From positions 1 to 64,000 of the forward strand of contig CASDRS010000013.1 in assembly GCA_949283255.1 (NCBI GenBank): a stretch of DNA of 64,000 nucleotides. Reading direction: 5' to 3'. Below, one piece after another: positions 17,846-27,382 of the stretch; positions within the stretch are counted from its first letter, which is position 1, and each line of letters opens with the position of its first letter. Made by a program: the position numbers and the translations under genes. The stretch comes from an uncultured bacterium. GTDB taxonomy: Bacteria > Cyanobacteriota > Vampirovibrionia > Gastranaerophilales > Gastranaerophilaceae. Below the pieces are notes generated by a model. It was not told the origin of the DNA and did no database searches. It was given only the letters and a program-made list of their open reading frames with translations.

Positions 17846-18932
17846 TTAAACATTTTGCTTTAAATAAGCCTCTATAAACCCGTCAAGATCACCATCCATA
17901 ACAGCATCAACATTACCAACTTCGTAACCGGTTCGGTGATCTTTCACCATTTTATACGGATGAAAAACGTATGATCTTATTTGAGAACCAAAATTTATAT
18001 CAACAGCTTCACCTTTGAGCTCTGCCAATTTTTTCTCATGCTCAGCCTGTCTTATTGCCAACAATTTTGAAGCTAAAATCTGCATAGCATTCTCTTTATT
18101 TTGAAGCTGAGAGCGTTCCTGCTGACATTTAACAACGATACCTGTCGGTTTGTGTAAAATTCTAACGGCAGTCTCGACCTTATTAACATTTTGACCTCCG
18201 GCACCGCCTGAACGCATCGTGTCGATTTCCAACTCTTCCGGCGGAATAACGATACTTTTTTCAAAATCTTCAATTATAGGAGATACTTCTACAGACGCAA
18301 AACTCGTTTGACGCTTCCCGTTTGCATTAAACGGAGAAATCCGAACGAGCCTGTGTACACCACGCTCAGCCTTTGCATATCCAAAAGCATACTTACCGGA
18401 AAGTTTTATGGTAGCAGACTTTATTCCAGCCTCATCACCATCAAGCTTATCCAAAAGTTCAACTTTCCAACCGTGATTTTCAGCCCAACGGGTATACATC
18501 CTCAACAAAAGACTTGCCCAATCCTGAGCATCAGTCCCGCCTGCGCCTGCATTAATAGTTAATATTGCATCCGCATCGTCATACTCACCGCTCAACATCA
18601 AACGAACTTCAAAACTGTTCAATTCTTTTTCCAGATTTTTGCAAGCCTCAAAACTCTCTGAAATAAGATCTCCATCATGAATCTCGACGGCAACGGAAGC
18701 ATCATCAAGAACAGACTGCCATTTTTGACACTTTGCGATATTTTCCTTAACCTCTTTTATTTCAGCTCCAAGTTTAGAGACCTTATTTTTATCAGCCCAA
18801 ACCTCAGGAGATTGCATCTCAACTTCCAACTGCTCAAGTTTTTTACCTAAACTGTTATAGTCAAAGACACTCCTTTATACTGTCCAATCTTGAAGTCAGG
18901 GAATTTATTAATTGTTTTAATTCTGTTTCCAT
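17846..18932 (-). CDS. prfB: Peptide chain release factor 2, made by +1 frameshift
   Basis: RF2 recognises UAA and UGA stops. The product is read from 18932 to 18864 (23 codons) and then, skipping one base, from 18862 to 17846, giving about 361 residues. The anticodon-like tripeptide SPF is in [10 protein letters not shown], and the peptidyl-hydrolysis motif GGQ is in [12 protein letters not shown]. The first frame ends at a UGA within CTT-TGA-C, the autoregulatory recoding site of prfB. Without the shift only a 23-residue peptide is made. Start ATG at 18932. It converges on the SLT gene across a strong terminator. Confidence 0.97.
18860..18874 (-). promoter_or_regulatory. prfB: prfB programmed +1 frameshift site
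   Basis: On the minus strand the sequence reads AGGAG TGT CTT TGA C. The internal Shine-Dalgarno-like AGGAG is three bases before the slippery CTT, and UGA is followed by C, a poor termination context. This matches the established RF2 autoregulation site in which low RF2 promotes the +1 shift. Confidence 0.96.
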
Positions 18933-18956
18933 AAGTAAATATTACACCAAAAAACT

Positions 18957-20528
18957 CTAATCAACAATCTTTATACGACCATCATCAACAATATCTATAG
19001 GTTTGTCAGACTGCCTTATTTTCCACTCAATACAATCATTCAAATCCCAAGGATATCTTTCTACCGCACTGTTGAATTTATTAAGCATAGTTAAATCATC
19101 ATTACCGCTTGAATAATAATCATTTATTGCAACAGAATAAATTTTATCGGTACGCGGGTTGTTAACATCAATTTTCTCTTCAACACCGTCTTTATTAATA
19201 AATTTCATATCATAAACCAATCCATTCTTAGATACTGTATATTTCAAACCTGAAACGTACATAATTCCCGGTTTATTATTTCGGTTTACAAACGATTTTG
19301 CACAGAATTTAATTGAATCAACGATTTCTTTTTCCGTATAATTTATCTTAACAATCTTGTTTTTAAAAGGTGAAATTTCACTTATAGTTCTTGTATCAAT
19401 CTTACCTTTTTCAACATAACCTCTGATATTAGCAGCACCGACAATAGCAATATCAGCACCGGAACGCTCTCTTATTGCATCTAACCCGTAATAAGCCAAC
19501 GGATTAACCTCTATCAAATCATTCTTCAAAGGAGCGGGAGCCGTGTTAATAACCCCAACGACTTGAGGTTTCCCGAGAATATTTTCAAAGAAATTTCGAG
19601 CAACCAAGTTTCTTGAAAACATCCTTGTTGTACCAACATTATTTTGAACCTTTTTGATAATACCGTTTCTGTCAAACTCAAGATTTAATACACCGAAGTT
19701 TTTACCATCACGACCAGCCTGAGTAATCACAACAGGCTCTCCTGATTTTGACCTGAATAAATTAACTCCTTCTTTCATGCCTGTTAGCAAATTATGAGAG
19801 TGACCGCCAAGAATAACATCCACGCCATCTGTTTCTTTTGCTATCTTAATATCATAACCGTAACCGCTATGAGACAGAAGAATAATTTTATCAACACCTT
19901 GTTTTTTAAGTTTATCGACTTCTATCTGGATATCCTTAATCGTCTCATCTATATTAGCCGGCTCGAGCTTTTGATCTTGGAATACCTTTCCGTATTTGAC
20001 TCTTGAAATCAAATCAGTCGGCAATACGCCAATAATGCCGTATTTATGTCCATTGTGCTCTTCGATAAATGATTTTTCTATATGACTTGCTATTTTTGAA
20101 TCAGGTGAAGTTTTCATGTTACAAGCCAACAGCTTATAATTAATATCCCCAGCAAGCTGAGTAAACTCATTTGATTTCATATCACACTCATGATTACCGA
20201 CAGCAGAAGCCGTAACCCCTATAAATTTTAAAAAGTTTACGGCAATCTGATTAACCTTTTTATCTTCCCCTAGCATAATATCGCCGGAGGCAAGTTTTAA
20301 CTTATCCGTAGGCACAGACGGTACAAAACTGTCAAATTCGTTTGACGCCGTAACTGTACGTTCCATATTAATAGCCTTACCATGATAGTCATTAACATAA
20401 AAAATGCTTGTACGGGTATTTCCCGCCAAGCCGTCTGAACCAAAACTATTATTACTTTTACTCTTTTTCTGACTCTTGAACCTGTTATATATTAGATTTG
20501 TCGTTTCCATTGATATTGGAGTTATCAT
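18957..20528 (-). CDS. UshA-like metallophosphoesterase / 5'-nucleotidase
   Basis: 523 residues. The dinuclear metal site of the calcineurin-like N-terminal domain can be followed: YVNDYHG, ASGDIMLG, GNHECD, LSHSGYGYD and GGHSHN. A C-terminal 5'-nucleotidase domain follows (INTAPAPLKND, GAANIRGYVEKG, ISPFKNKIVKI). UshA-type enzymes are normally periplasmic, but no Sec signal is visible; instead the first 30 residues are polar and end in NNSFGS. AGAGGG lies 8 nt before the ATG at 20528. Substrates (nucleotides or nucleotide sugars) cannot be assigned. Confidence 0.88.
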   Translation of the reverse strand: MITPISMETTNLIYNRFKSQKKSKSNNSFGSDGLAGNTRTSIFYVNDYHGKAINMERTVTASNEFDSFVPSVPTDKLKLASGDIMLGEDKKVNQIAVNFLKFIGVTASAVGNHECDMKSNEFTQLAGDINYKLLACNMKTSPDSKIASHIEKSFIEEHNGHKYGIIGVLPTDLISRVKYGKVFQDQKLEPANIDETIKDIQIEVDKLKKQGVDKIILLSHSGYGYDIKIAKETDGVDVILGGHSHNLLTGMKEGVNLFRSKSGEPVVITQAGRDGKNFGVLNLEFDRNGIIKKVQNNVGTTRMFSRNLVARNFFENILGKPQVVGVINTAPAPLKNDLIEVNPLAYYGLDAIRERSGADIAIVGAANIRGYVEKGKIDTRTISEISPFKNKIVKINYTEKEIVDSIKFCAKSFVNRNNKPGIMYVSGLKYTVSKNGLVYDMKFINKDGVEEKIDVNNPRTDKIYSVAINDYYSSGNDDLTMLNKFNSAVERYPWDLNDCIEWKIRQSDKPIDIVDDGRIKIVD

Positions 20529-20658
20529 TTTCAAATCCCTCTACATTTAACCTCATAAATATAAATTTTTGCTAGTCATGGTTGTTCTTTTTTACAAAAG
20601 TTTACAAGTAAACAGGAAGAATAATCAGGTAAAATCTTTGTAGTATAATGATTGTATT

Positions 20659-22539
20659 ATGGATTACCTCAATAACAAATATGATGTCATAGTAGTAGGA
20701 GCAGGACACGCCGGATGTGAAGCAGCACTTTCTTGTGCAAGACTTGGCCTGAAGGTACTTCTTGCAACACTCAATGTTGAAAACATAGCACTCCAGCCTT
20801 GCAACCCTGCAATTGGCGGACCTGCAAAATCAACATTAGTTAGAGAAATCGCAGCATTGGGCGGAGAAATGGGAGAAGCGGCAGACGCGACTTACCTTCA
20901 GATGAAAATACTTAATTCATCAAAAGGCCCTGCGGTTAGAGCACTTAGAGCCCAGTCCGACAAAAAAGAATACTCCAACTACATGAGAGACGTTATTGAA
21001 AAAAATGAAAATATCTATCTTCGTCAAGCTTGCATTACCGATTTAATTGCCAAAGATGGAGAAATCACAGGAGCTATAGACGAGTTTGGAATAGAATATT
21101 CTGTTAGAGCAGCGGTACTAACGACAGGAACATCTCTTTCCGGAAGAATTTTTGTCGGATTAAAATCGTACAGCGCAGGCAGACTCGGAGAACAAGCCGC
21201 TATCGGGTTATCAGATTCGCTTAGAAAACTCGGTATTAATTTAAAGAAATTAAAAACAGGTACTCCTCCAAGAGTTGATAAAAGAACAATAGACTATTCA
21301 AGAATGGAAATTCAACCTGGAGATGAAGTTTTGAACTTCTACTCATTCAAACCTAATAGACCAGTAAGAAAGCAATATCCATGTTATTTAACAAGAACAA
21401 ATGAAGAAACTCATAAAATTATAAGAGCAAATCTGGATAAGTCACCTATGTTCCAAGGCCTAATCCAAGGTGTAGGGCCTAGATATTGCCCATCAATTGA
21501 AGATAAAGTTGTAAGATTTAAGGATAATCCTTCACACCATATATTTATAGAACCTGAAGGATTGGGAACTTATGAAGTATATATTCAGGGATTTTCGAGC
21601 AGTTTGCCTGCTGATGTACAGGTCAAAATGCTAAGGACACTTCCTGGATTGGGAAAAGCTTACGTAATAAAACCTGCATACGCAGTTGAATATGACTATG
21701 TGCCTGCTGTACAGACAACACATTCTCTAATGTCAAAGCAAGTAAAAGGATTATTCTTTGCAGGACAAATAAACGGGACAAGCGGTTACGAAGAAGCTGC
21801 CGCTCAAGGATTAATTGCAGGAATTAACGCCTTTAATTACCTTAACGGAACTGAAATGCTTGAACTTTCAAGAAGCTCATCTTACACAGGCACTCTAATT
21901 GATGACCTTGTAACAAAAGATATTCAGGATCCATATAGAATGCTGACATCACGTTCAGAGTACAGATTACTTCTAAGACAAGACAATGCCGATGAAAGAT
22001 TAACACCTATCGGACATAAAATAGGACTTGTTGACGATGCTCAATTTGAGAGATTTAAACAAAAACAAGAAAATATCAAAAACGAAATCTCAAGATTAAG
22101 AGAAGAAAAAGTCCCAGCAACGGAAGAAGTAAACGGTATTCTTGCAAAATACGGCGAACATATTGAAAGAGGAATGCGCCTAGCTGAGCTTTTGAAACGT
22201 CCGAATATAAATTATGATGTACTAAAAGAAATACACCAAGAAACAAAAGATTTGAATATTGCAAGAGACGTATATGAACAAGCCGAAGTCATGATAAAAT
22301 ACGAGGGCTACTTGAAACGCCAAGAATTTCAGGTAGAACAAGCAAGCAAGCTTGATAAATTCAAAATTCCTGAAAACATCGATTACATGGCAATAGACCA
22401 CATATCAACAGAAACAAAAGAAAAATTAAGTAAAATCAGACCTAAAACTTTAGCACAAGCCTCAAGAATAGGCGGTGTAAAACCCGCTGATATTTCAGTA
22501 TTAATGGTAATGCTGGAAAAACATACCATAATGAAATAA
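20659..22539 (+). CDS. mnmG: tRNA uridine-5-carboxymethylaminomethyl(34) synthesis enzyme MnmG
   Basis: 626 residues, the usual length. MnmG with MnmE installs the cmnm5 group on U34 of certain tRNAs, using FAD, NADH and methylene-THF. Seen are the FAD Rossmann motif VVGAGHAGCEAA (13-24), NPAIGGPAKSTLVREI, LKTGTPPRVD, GPRYCPSIEDKVVRF, FAGQINGTSGYEEAAAQG and the C-terminal MnmE-binding helix region ending in RIGGVKPADISVLM. The ATG has no Shine-Dalgarno; TATAAT at 20644-20649 is only 9 nt upstream, so the leader is about 3 nt or absent. mnmA, acting on the same nucleoside, is also in this window. Confidence 0.97.
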   Translation: MDYLNNKYDVIVVGAGHAGCEAALSCARLGLKVLLATLNVENIALQPCNPAIGGPAKSTLVREIAALGGEMGEAADATYLQMKILNSSKGPAVRALRAQSDKKEYSNYMRDVIEKNENIYLRQACITDLIAKDGEITGAIDEFGIEYSVRAAVLTTGTSLSGRIFVGLKSYSAGRLGEQAAIGLSDSLRKLGINLKKLKTGTPPRVDKRTIDYSRMEIQPGDEVLNFYSFKPNRPVRKQYPCYLTRTNEETHKIIRANLDKSPMFQGLIQGVGPRYCPSIEDKVVRFKDNPSHHIFIEPEGLGTYEVYIQGFSSSLPADVQVKMLRTLPGLGKAYVIKPAYAVEYDYVPAVQTTHSLMSKQVKGLFFAGQINGTSGYEEAAAQGLIAGINAFNYLNGTEMLELSRSSSYTGTLIDDLVTKDIQDPYRMLTSRSEYRLLLRQDNADERLTPIGHKIGLVDDAQFERFKQKQENIKNEISRLREEKVPATEEVNGILAKYGEHIERGMRLAELLKRPNINYDVLKEIHQETKDLNIARDVYEQAEVMIKYEGYLKRQEFQVEQASKLDKFKIPENIDYMAIDHISTETKEKLSKIRPKTLAQASRIGGVKPADISVLMVMLEKHTIMK

Positions 22540-22603
22540 GAAAACGGACTTGCAAAATTTTTATGTTTGAGGTAAATTAGAATTTGTCAAGTTAATATCA
22601 AAT

Positions 22604-22676
22604 GCGGAAGTAGCTCAGTTGGTAGAGCATCTGCCTTCCAAGCAGATTGTCGCGAGTTCGAGTCTCGTCTTCCGCT
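22604..22676 (+). tRNA. tRNA-Gly (TCC)
   Basis: Acceptor GCGGAAG pairs with CTTCCGC. The D arm has AGCTCAGTTGGTAGAGC, the anticodon loop is CTTCCAA (anticodon TCC, codons GGA/GGG) and the T arm is GCGAGTTCGAGTCTCGT. 73 nt, CCA not encoded. Confidence 0.95.
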
Positions 22677-22705
22677 TTTTTAGTACAAAAAATTTTAGGG
22701 GATAT

Positions 22706-23569
22706 ATGTTAGATCATTTCATTCATTATTTTCACAGGATAAACGAAGTACTTGGCAGTATTAATATCGGATTTATAATGGAGATATTTGTAAATCTGGT
22801 TATTTTAGCTGCTATCTGCAAAGTACTAGATATTTGCGAAAACAAAATCAAGGATAATATTACAAAGGCAAACCCGAACATACAGCTGGTCCAGATAATC
22901 TCACCAATAAACAGAATAATAAAATTTTTGGTATTTTTAATAATTCTGGTATCGTTCCTGCAAACACACGGCTACTCAGTATCTTCATTAATAGCCGGTT
23001 TTGGAATTACAGGTTTGGCGGTAGGTCTTGCTGCAAACTCCGCATTATCGAACATTTTTGGCACAATTTCTATTTATTCGGATAAATCATTTAAAGTTGG
23101 AGATTATATCCAATTTGGAGAATATGAAGGAACAGTTGAAGATATAAATCTTCGCTCTACGAAAGTAAGAACTCTTGATAATGCACTCACAATAATACCA
23201 AACAGCTCAATGGCAAACGGAGCAATTATCAACATATCGGCTGCCCATAGAAAAAGAATTTTTGAAAGTATCGGCCTAACTTATGATACAAGTAATGAAA
23301 AAATTGAACAGGCAGTAAAAATTATAGAAGAAATTCTGGAAAGCCACGATGATATTTCAAAAGATTACATAGTAAATCTTGACAAATTAGATGACAGTTC
23401 AATCAATATCAGGGTTAACGCTTACGTAAAAACAAAGGTTTTCAAAAAATATTTAAAAGTAAAAGAAGCTTTTCTACTTGAACTCATAAAGAGATTTAGG
23501 GAAGAAAACATCGAATTTGCATATCCAACCCAAACAATATATATTGCAGGAAACAGCAATGAAAATTAA
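22706..23569 (+). CDS. Small-conductance mechanosensitive channel, MscS family
   Basis: About 288 residues from the ATG at 22706, which follows AGGGGAT; an earlier in-frame ATG lies inside the tRNA and is rejected. Three transmembrane helices (about residues 20-40, 68-88 and 95-118) end with the pore-lining helix GFGITGLAVGLAANSALSN. The beta domain follows with SDKSFKVGDYIQF and INLRSTKVRTLDN, then NSSMANGAIIN. It opens at the inner membrane on hypo-osmotic shock. It overlaps rlmH by 11 nt, so the two are translationally coupled. Confidence 0.94.
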   Translation: MLDHFIHYFHRINEVLGSINIGFIMEIFVNLVILAAICKVLDICENKIKDNITKANPNIQLVQIISPINRIIKFLVFLIILVSFLQTHGYSVSSLIAGFGITGLAVGLAANSALSNIFGTISIYSDKSFKVGDYIQFGEYEGTVEDINLRSTKVRTLDNALTIIPNSSMANGAIINISAAHRKRIFESIGLTYDTSNEKIEQAVKIIEEILESHDDISKDYIVNLDKLDDSSINIRVNAYVKTKVFKKYLKVKEAFLLELIKRFREENIEFAYPTQTIYIAGNSNEN

Positions 23570-24029
23570 AATTATTGCACTCGGAAAGATAAAAGAAAAA
23601 TTCCTTAAAGACGGTACCGACGAATTTTTAAAGCGCCTGATACCATATAGTCCAGTGGAGATAATTGAAATTCCGCCTGTCGAAATAAAGGACGAAAACC
23701 TTACTCAAAAAGCACTTGATGAAGAAGGAGAAAAGATTTTATCTCACATAAAACCACAATCCTACGTAATTACGATGGAAATAAACGGGAAACAATTTTC
23801 GTCCGAAGATTTTTCTAAAAAGCTTGAAGATCTTATCAACAACGGAACAAACGAGACAATTTTTGTAATCGGCTCATCTTGTGGAATATCAAAAAACGTC
23901 TCAGACAGAGCTGATTTAAAAATGAGCCTATCAAAAATGACATTTCTGCATCAATTTGCCAGACTACTGCTGGTTGAACAAATATATAGAGCGTTTAAAA
24001 TCATGAGACACGAAACATATCATAAATAA
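23559..24029 (+). CDS. rlmH: 23S rRNA (pseudouridine1915-N3)-methyltransferase RlmH
   Basis: 156 residues from the ATG at 23559, inside the end of the mscS gene. RlmH is a SPOUT methyltransferase acting on pseudouridine 1915 of assembled 70S ribosomes. Seen are the start MKIKIIALGKIKEKFL, the knot motif ETIFVIGSSCGIS, the family block LSLSKMTF-like (MSLSKMTFLHQFARLLLVEQIYRAFKI, split here) and the conserved C-terminal YHK. SSCGIS replaces the more common GGSxGxS, a mild variant in the SAM pocket. Confidence 0.95.
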   Translation: MKIKIIALGKIKEKFLKDGTDEFLKRLIPYSPVEIIEIPPVEIKDENLTQKALDEEGEKILSHIKPQSYVITMEINGKQFSSEDFSKKLEDLINNGTNETIFVIGSSCGISKNVSDRADLKMSLSKMTFLHQFARLLLVEQIYRAFKIMRHETYHK

Positions 24030-24047
24030 GGGGAAAAATCTCTGCTA

Positions 24048-24076
24048 TTGTCAACCCTTAAAAAAAATGATATAAT
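24048..24076 (+). promoter_or_regulatory. Strong sigma-70-type promoter
   Basis: TTGTCA (24048-24053), 17-nt spacer, TATAAT (24071-24076). The start near 24083 gives a leader of about 33 nt containing AAAAGGAG before the ATG at 24116. Confidence 0.85.
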
Positions 24077-24115
24077 CACCCAGAAGACCCAGAAGAGACA
24101 AAAAGGAGCTTTATA

Positions 24116-25840
24116 ATGAAGAAATACACTCTAAACTTATCAATGGAAGAGCTAAAAAAGCGCACAGATAAGGATCATTTGATAACAAAGAAATTTTTAA
24201 AAGCAGATGCACCGGAATACCTTGCACTTGCAGATGGAGATAAAGAAGCACTAAAACATCTGGTAAAAGCCGCAAATATTCTGGAAAAAATAAATATGCA
24301 GCTTGATAACGAAGATAACCTACCGTTTAAAGAATTTTTGGAAGAAGAAATAAAAAACGGGAATGAGCAGGCAAAACTCACAAAAATATTATTTGATGCA
24401 CAAAAAGGTATAAATGCGATAGACTCAATGTCAGACCCGATTTATCTTGCAAAAGAAGTTCCCGGAAGAGCAGGTAAGGGAGTTTATCCGTCAGATTTAA
24501 CAAAAGAAGAGTTTCATTCAATCCTTATGAAAATGCTACTTGATGGCAAATCTGATGATGTAAGAAAAATTCTGACCCAACGCTCAGTTGTAGAAAGACA
24601 CGGAGAAGAACTTGTTGGAATAGATTATGTAGACAAGTTTAAAGAAGACTTTGCAAAGATGGCAGATGAGCTTGATAAAGCAAGCGAAGTGTCAACAAAT
24701 GCGGATTTCAATGAATTTTTAAAACTCCAGGCAAAAGCATTAAGAGTAGCAGACCCGATGCTAGATGCCGAAGCTGATAAAAAATGGGCAACACTACAAG
24801 ATACACCGCTTGAATTTACAATCACAAGAGAAAATTATGCTGACGAAATGACAGGAACTGTCGTTGAAAACAGAGAATTGAAAGCTTTGTTGGATGAAAA
24901 TAGAATAAATCCGATACCAAAAGATTTCTTGGGTGGTCGAGTAGGAATTGTAAACAAAGAAGGTACTGAAGCTTTAATGGCAATAAAGAAGTATCTTCCA
25001 ATCCTAGCAAAAAATATGCCATATAACGATGAATATGAGCAAAATATCAAACCTGATGAAGACAGTAAACAAACAATGGTTGATGTAGATATGGTTCAAG
25101 CATCAGGAGATGTGGGCGAATATAGAGGCGGAATTACATTAGCTGAAAACCTGCCAAATGACGACAAATTATCGCTAACTATAGGCGGCGGAAGAAGAAA
25201 CGTATATCACAGACAAATAAGATTTATCAGTGATATGAAAAAACTTCAGGAACGTCTGGATGAAATTCTAGATAAAGAACAACACAAATACTATCTTGAC
25301 GAAGCAGATCACTGGTTCACAATCGGACACGAGAACGCTCACTCACTCGGACCGAGAAAAGGCAACGAAAAACTCGGCAAATATCGCAATATTATTGAAG
25401 AAAACAAAGCTGATATGGGATCACTTGCGTTTGTTGATTTGCTTACTGAACTTGGAATGTACACGGAAGAACAGAGAAAACAAATTATCGTAACAACAGT
25501 TACAGACAATTTCCTAAAATCAAAACCTACACTTTCTCAGGCTCACAGAGTGAGAACAGTAATGCAAAATAAATATTTTGCAGACAGAGGCGGATATGAG
25601 ATTATTGACGGGAAAATACATGTTAATATAGACAAAGTTGTTCCGATAGCAAAAGAAATGCTTGCTGAAATTGTTAGAATTCAAATTGAAGGCAATTTCA
25701 ACAAAGCCGAAAAATACGTTAAAAGCAATTTTGTATGGACAGACAATATGGAGTTTATCGCTAAAAAACTTCAAAAAATAAACAAAACACTTAACGGAAG
25801 ACTTGAAACAGAATTAGCAGATAAACTTGCACAAGAATAA
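24116..25840 (+). CDS. M49-like zinc metallopeptidase (dipeptidyl-peptidase III related)
   Basis: 574 residues. A zinc site is visible in HENAHSLGP (about residue 405), an HExxH motif, with a second metal-ligand helix EENKADMGSLAF about 22 residues on. This H-E-x-x-H ... E-E-x-K-A-D arrangement and the G-P after the histidine match the cytosolic Zn-dependent hydrolase branch related to M49 peptidases. There is no signal peptide. The N-terminal 200 residues are helical and charged. It has its own strong promoter, ribosome-binding site and a perfect terminator, so it is a monocistronic and probably well-expressed gene. Peptidase activity is inferred. Confidence 0.78.
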   Translation: MKKYTLNLSMEELKKRTDKDHLITKKFLKADAPEYLALADGDKEALKHLVKAANILEKINMQLDNEDNLPFKEFLEEEIKNGNEQAKLTKILFDAQKGINAIDSMSDPIYLAKEVPGRAGKGVYPSDLTKEEFHSILMKMLLDGKSDDVRKILTQRSVVERHGEELVGIDYVDKFKEDFAKMADELDKASEVSTNADFNEFLKLQAKALRVADPMLDAEADKKWATLQDTPLEFTITRENYADEMTGTVVENRELKALLDENRINPIPKDFLGGRVGIVNKEGTEALMAIKKYLPILAKNMPYNDEYEQNIKPDEDSKQTMVDVDMVQASGDVGEYRGGITLAENLPNDDKLSLTIGGGRRNVYHRQIRFISDMKKLQERLDEILDKEQHKYYLDEADHWFTIGHENAHSLGPRKGNEKLGKYRNIIEENKADMGSLAFVDLLTELGMYTEEQRKQIIVTTVTDNFLKSKPTLSQAHRVRTVMQNKYFADRGGYEIIDGKIHVNIDKVVPIAKEMLAEIVRIQIEGNFNKAEKYVKSNFVWTDNMEFIAKKLQKINKTLNGRLETELADKLAQE

Positions 25841-25863
25841 TCAAATGCAATGAATAAAAGCAG

Positions 25864-25901
25864 AAAAGCGGCGGGGCATTGAATAATGCCCCGCCGCTTT
25901 T
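25864..25901 (+). terminator. Very strong GC-rich terminator
   Basis: A perfect 17-bp stem (5' arm AAAAGCGGCGGGGCATT) with loop GAAT and a T-rich end, directly after the metallopeptidase gene. Confidence 0.95.
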
Positions 25902-25975
25902 ACTTTACATAAATTAGCAAAATAGGGAGTAAGCATTTTTATGATATACTTGAATAGTACATAAGGAGGGACTTT

Positions 25976-27307
25976 ATGCTATCAGAATTGGTATCATCAC
26001 ATGGGGTATTTATATCCGGAGCAATCTTACTGGTTGCATATATATTTATAGCAACAGAAAAAATCCAAAAATCTGTAGTTGCTCTTATCGGAGCATCACT
26101 CACACTACTTTTGGGACTATTACCGTTTAAAGGTTACATAAATCAAGACACTCATACATACGTAAAAGCCGTGTTTGATTACATAGAATTTGACGTAATA
26201 TTCCTTCTTATAGGTATGATGATAATTGTACATATTGCCAGCAAAAGTGGAGTCTTTAAATGGATGGCCATTCAGCTTTTAAGGTTGACCAAAGGTAATC
26301 CGAAATGGGTTTTGTTTACCTTAGCAGCTTTTACAGCAGTGGCATCAGCTTTTTTGGATAATGTAACAACAGTTGTACTTATGATGCCTGTTACATTCGT
26401 TATTGCAAAAGAATTTGAAACCGATCCTGTACCGTTCCTTATCACGGAAGTTATTTCCTCCAATATCGGTGGAACAGCAACACTTATTGGAGATCCTCCG
26501 AATATTATTATCGGAACAAGAGCTGGACTAAGCTTTTTAGACTTTTTATTGGAATTAACAGATATTGTAACTTTAATATTCTTAGTAGTAGTAGGTGTTT
26601 TAATATTTATGTTTAGAAAAGGACTTAGCGCAACTCCTGAAAAAATGAAACATGTTGCAAATCTTGATAATACCCACACTATTACAGATAAAAATTTAAT
26701 GTTGCGCTCAATGATTACACTAGTACTTGTAATCATAGGTTTTATAACACATGATATAACTCATATCGCAACTTACGTATTTGCAATTGCAGGTGCCAGC
26801 TTCTTATTGATTTTTGAAAAGCCAAAAGAAATATACAGAGATGTAGAATGGCTTACGATATTCTTCTTTGTAGGTCTATTTATAATTATAGGCGGATTTG
26901 AAGCTCAAGGCGGAATAACCTTCCTTGCAAATAAACTAATAGAATTAACGCAAGGTAGTCTGACAGCAGCCACAATGCTTATATTATGGGGATCCGGTAT
27001 CTTATCAGGTATCATAGATAATATTCCTTACACAGCAACAATGGCACCTTTAATAGATCAGGTTCAGCACATGATTCCATACACAGGAAGCGGACATAAC
27101 CCGATGTGGTGGGCTTTGTCTTTAGGAGCCTGTCTTGGTGGAAACTTTACCCTAATCGGAGCTGCTGCAAATGTACTTGTCAGCGAAACGGCTACAACAA
27201 AAGGGTATCCGATTTCATTTATGAGATTTTTAAAATATGGAGCATTGTCAACATTTATTTCACTGGCTCTAAGCTCAATATACTTGTATTTTAAATATCT
27301 TATCTAA
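25976..27307 (+). CDS. ArsB/NhaD-type ion transporter
   Basis: 443 residues with about eleven transmembrane helices. The diagnostic blocks of the ion-transporter superfamily (ArsB, NhaD, P-protein, CitM) are present: ASAFLDNVTTVVLMMPVT in the first half, NIGGTATLIGDPPNIIIG after it, and the inverted-repeat counterpart SGIIDNIPYTATMAP then GACLGGNFTLIGAAANVLV in the second half. Substrate is not certain; Na+/H+ exchange or organic or arsenite anion export are all possible. AGGAGG precedes the ATG. No arsR, arsC or other arsenic gene is adjacent, which weakens an arsenite assignment. Confidence 0.9.
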   Translation: MLSELVSSHGVFISGAILLVAYIFIATEKIQKSVVALIGASLTLLLGLLPFKGYINQDTHTYVKAVFDYIEFDVIFLLIGMMIIVHIASKSGVFKWMAIQLLRLTKGNPKWVLFTLAAFTAVASAFLDNVTTVVLMMPVTFVIAKEFETDPVPFLITEVISSNIGGTATLIGDPPNIIIGTRAGLSFLDFLLELTDIVTLIFLVVVGVLIFMFRKGLSATPEKMKHVANLDNTHTITDKNLMLRSMITLVLVIIGFITHDITHIATYVFAIAGASFLLIFEKPKEIYRDVEWLTIFFFVGLFIIIGGFEAQGGITFLANKLIELTQGSLTAATMLILWGSGILSGIIDNIPYTATMAPLIDQVQHMIPYTGSGHNPMWWALSLGACLGGNFTLIGAAANVLVSETATTKGYPISFMRFLKYGALSTFISLALSSIYLYFKYLI

Positions 27308-27322
27308 AAAGTTTTATATAAA

Positions 27323-27359
27323 AGCAATTTTTCCCCTAAGTTTTACTTTATATAAATAT
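27323..27359 (+). promoter_or_regulatory. Conserved promoter-like element, copy 1
   Basis: AGCAATTTTT, nine unmatched bases, then TTTACTTTATATAAATAT. The same two words at the same spacing occur at 28726-28762. The A/T-rich second word ends about 20 nt before the ATG of the next gene and could carry its -10 box. Confidence 0.5.
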
Positions 27360-27382
27360 GAGGAAAATTTAGGGGATTTATT

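Noticed and set aside
17846-18932. prfB as a frameshifted pseudogene
   Set aside because: The frame break falls exactly on the known RF2 recoding signal, so the gene is intact.
22619-22705. Upstream start for mscS
   Set aside because: It lies inside tRNA-Gly; the ATG at 22706 has a good ribosome-binding site.
25976-27307. Arsenite pump within an arsenic-resistance operon
   Set aside because: No arsR, arsC or arsA gene is nearby; the superfamily has many substrates.
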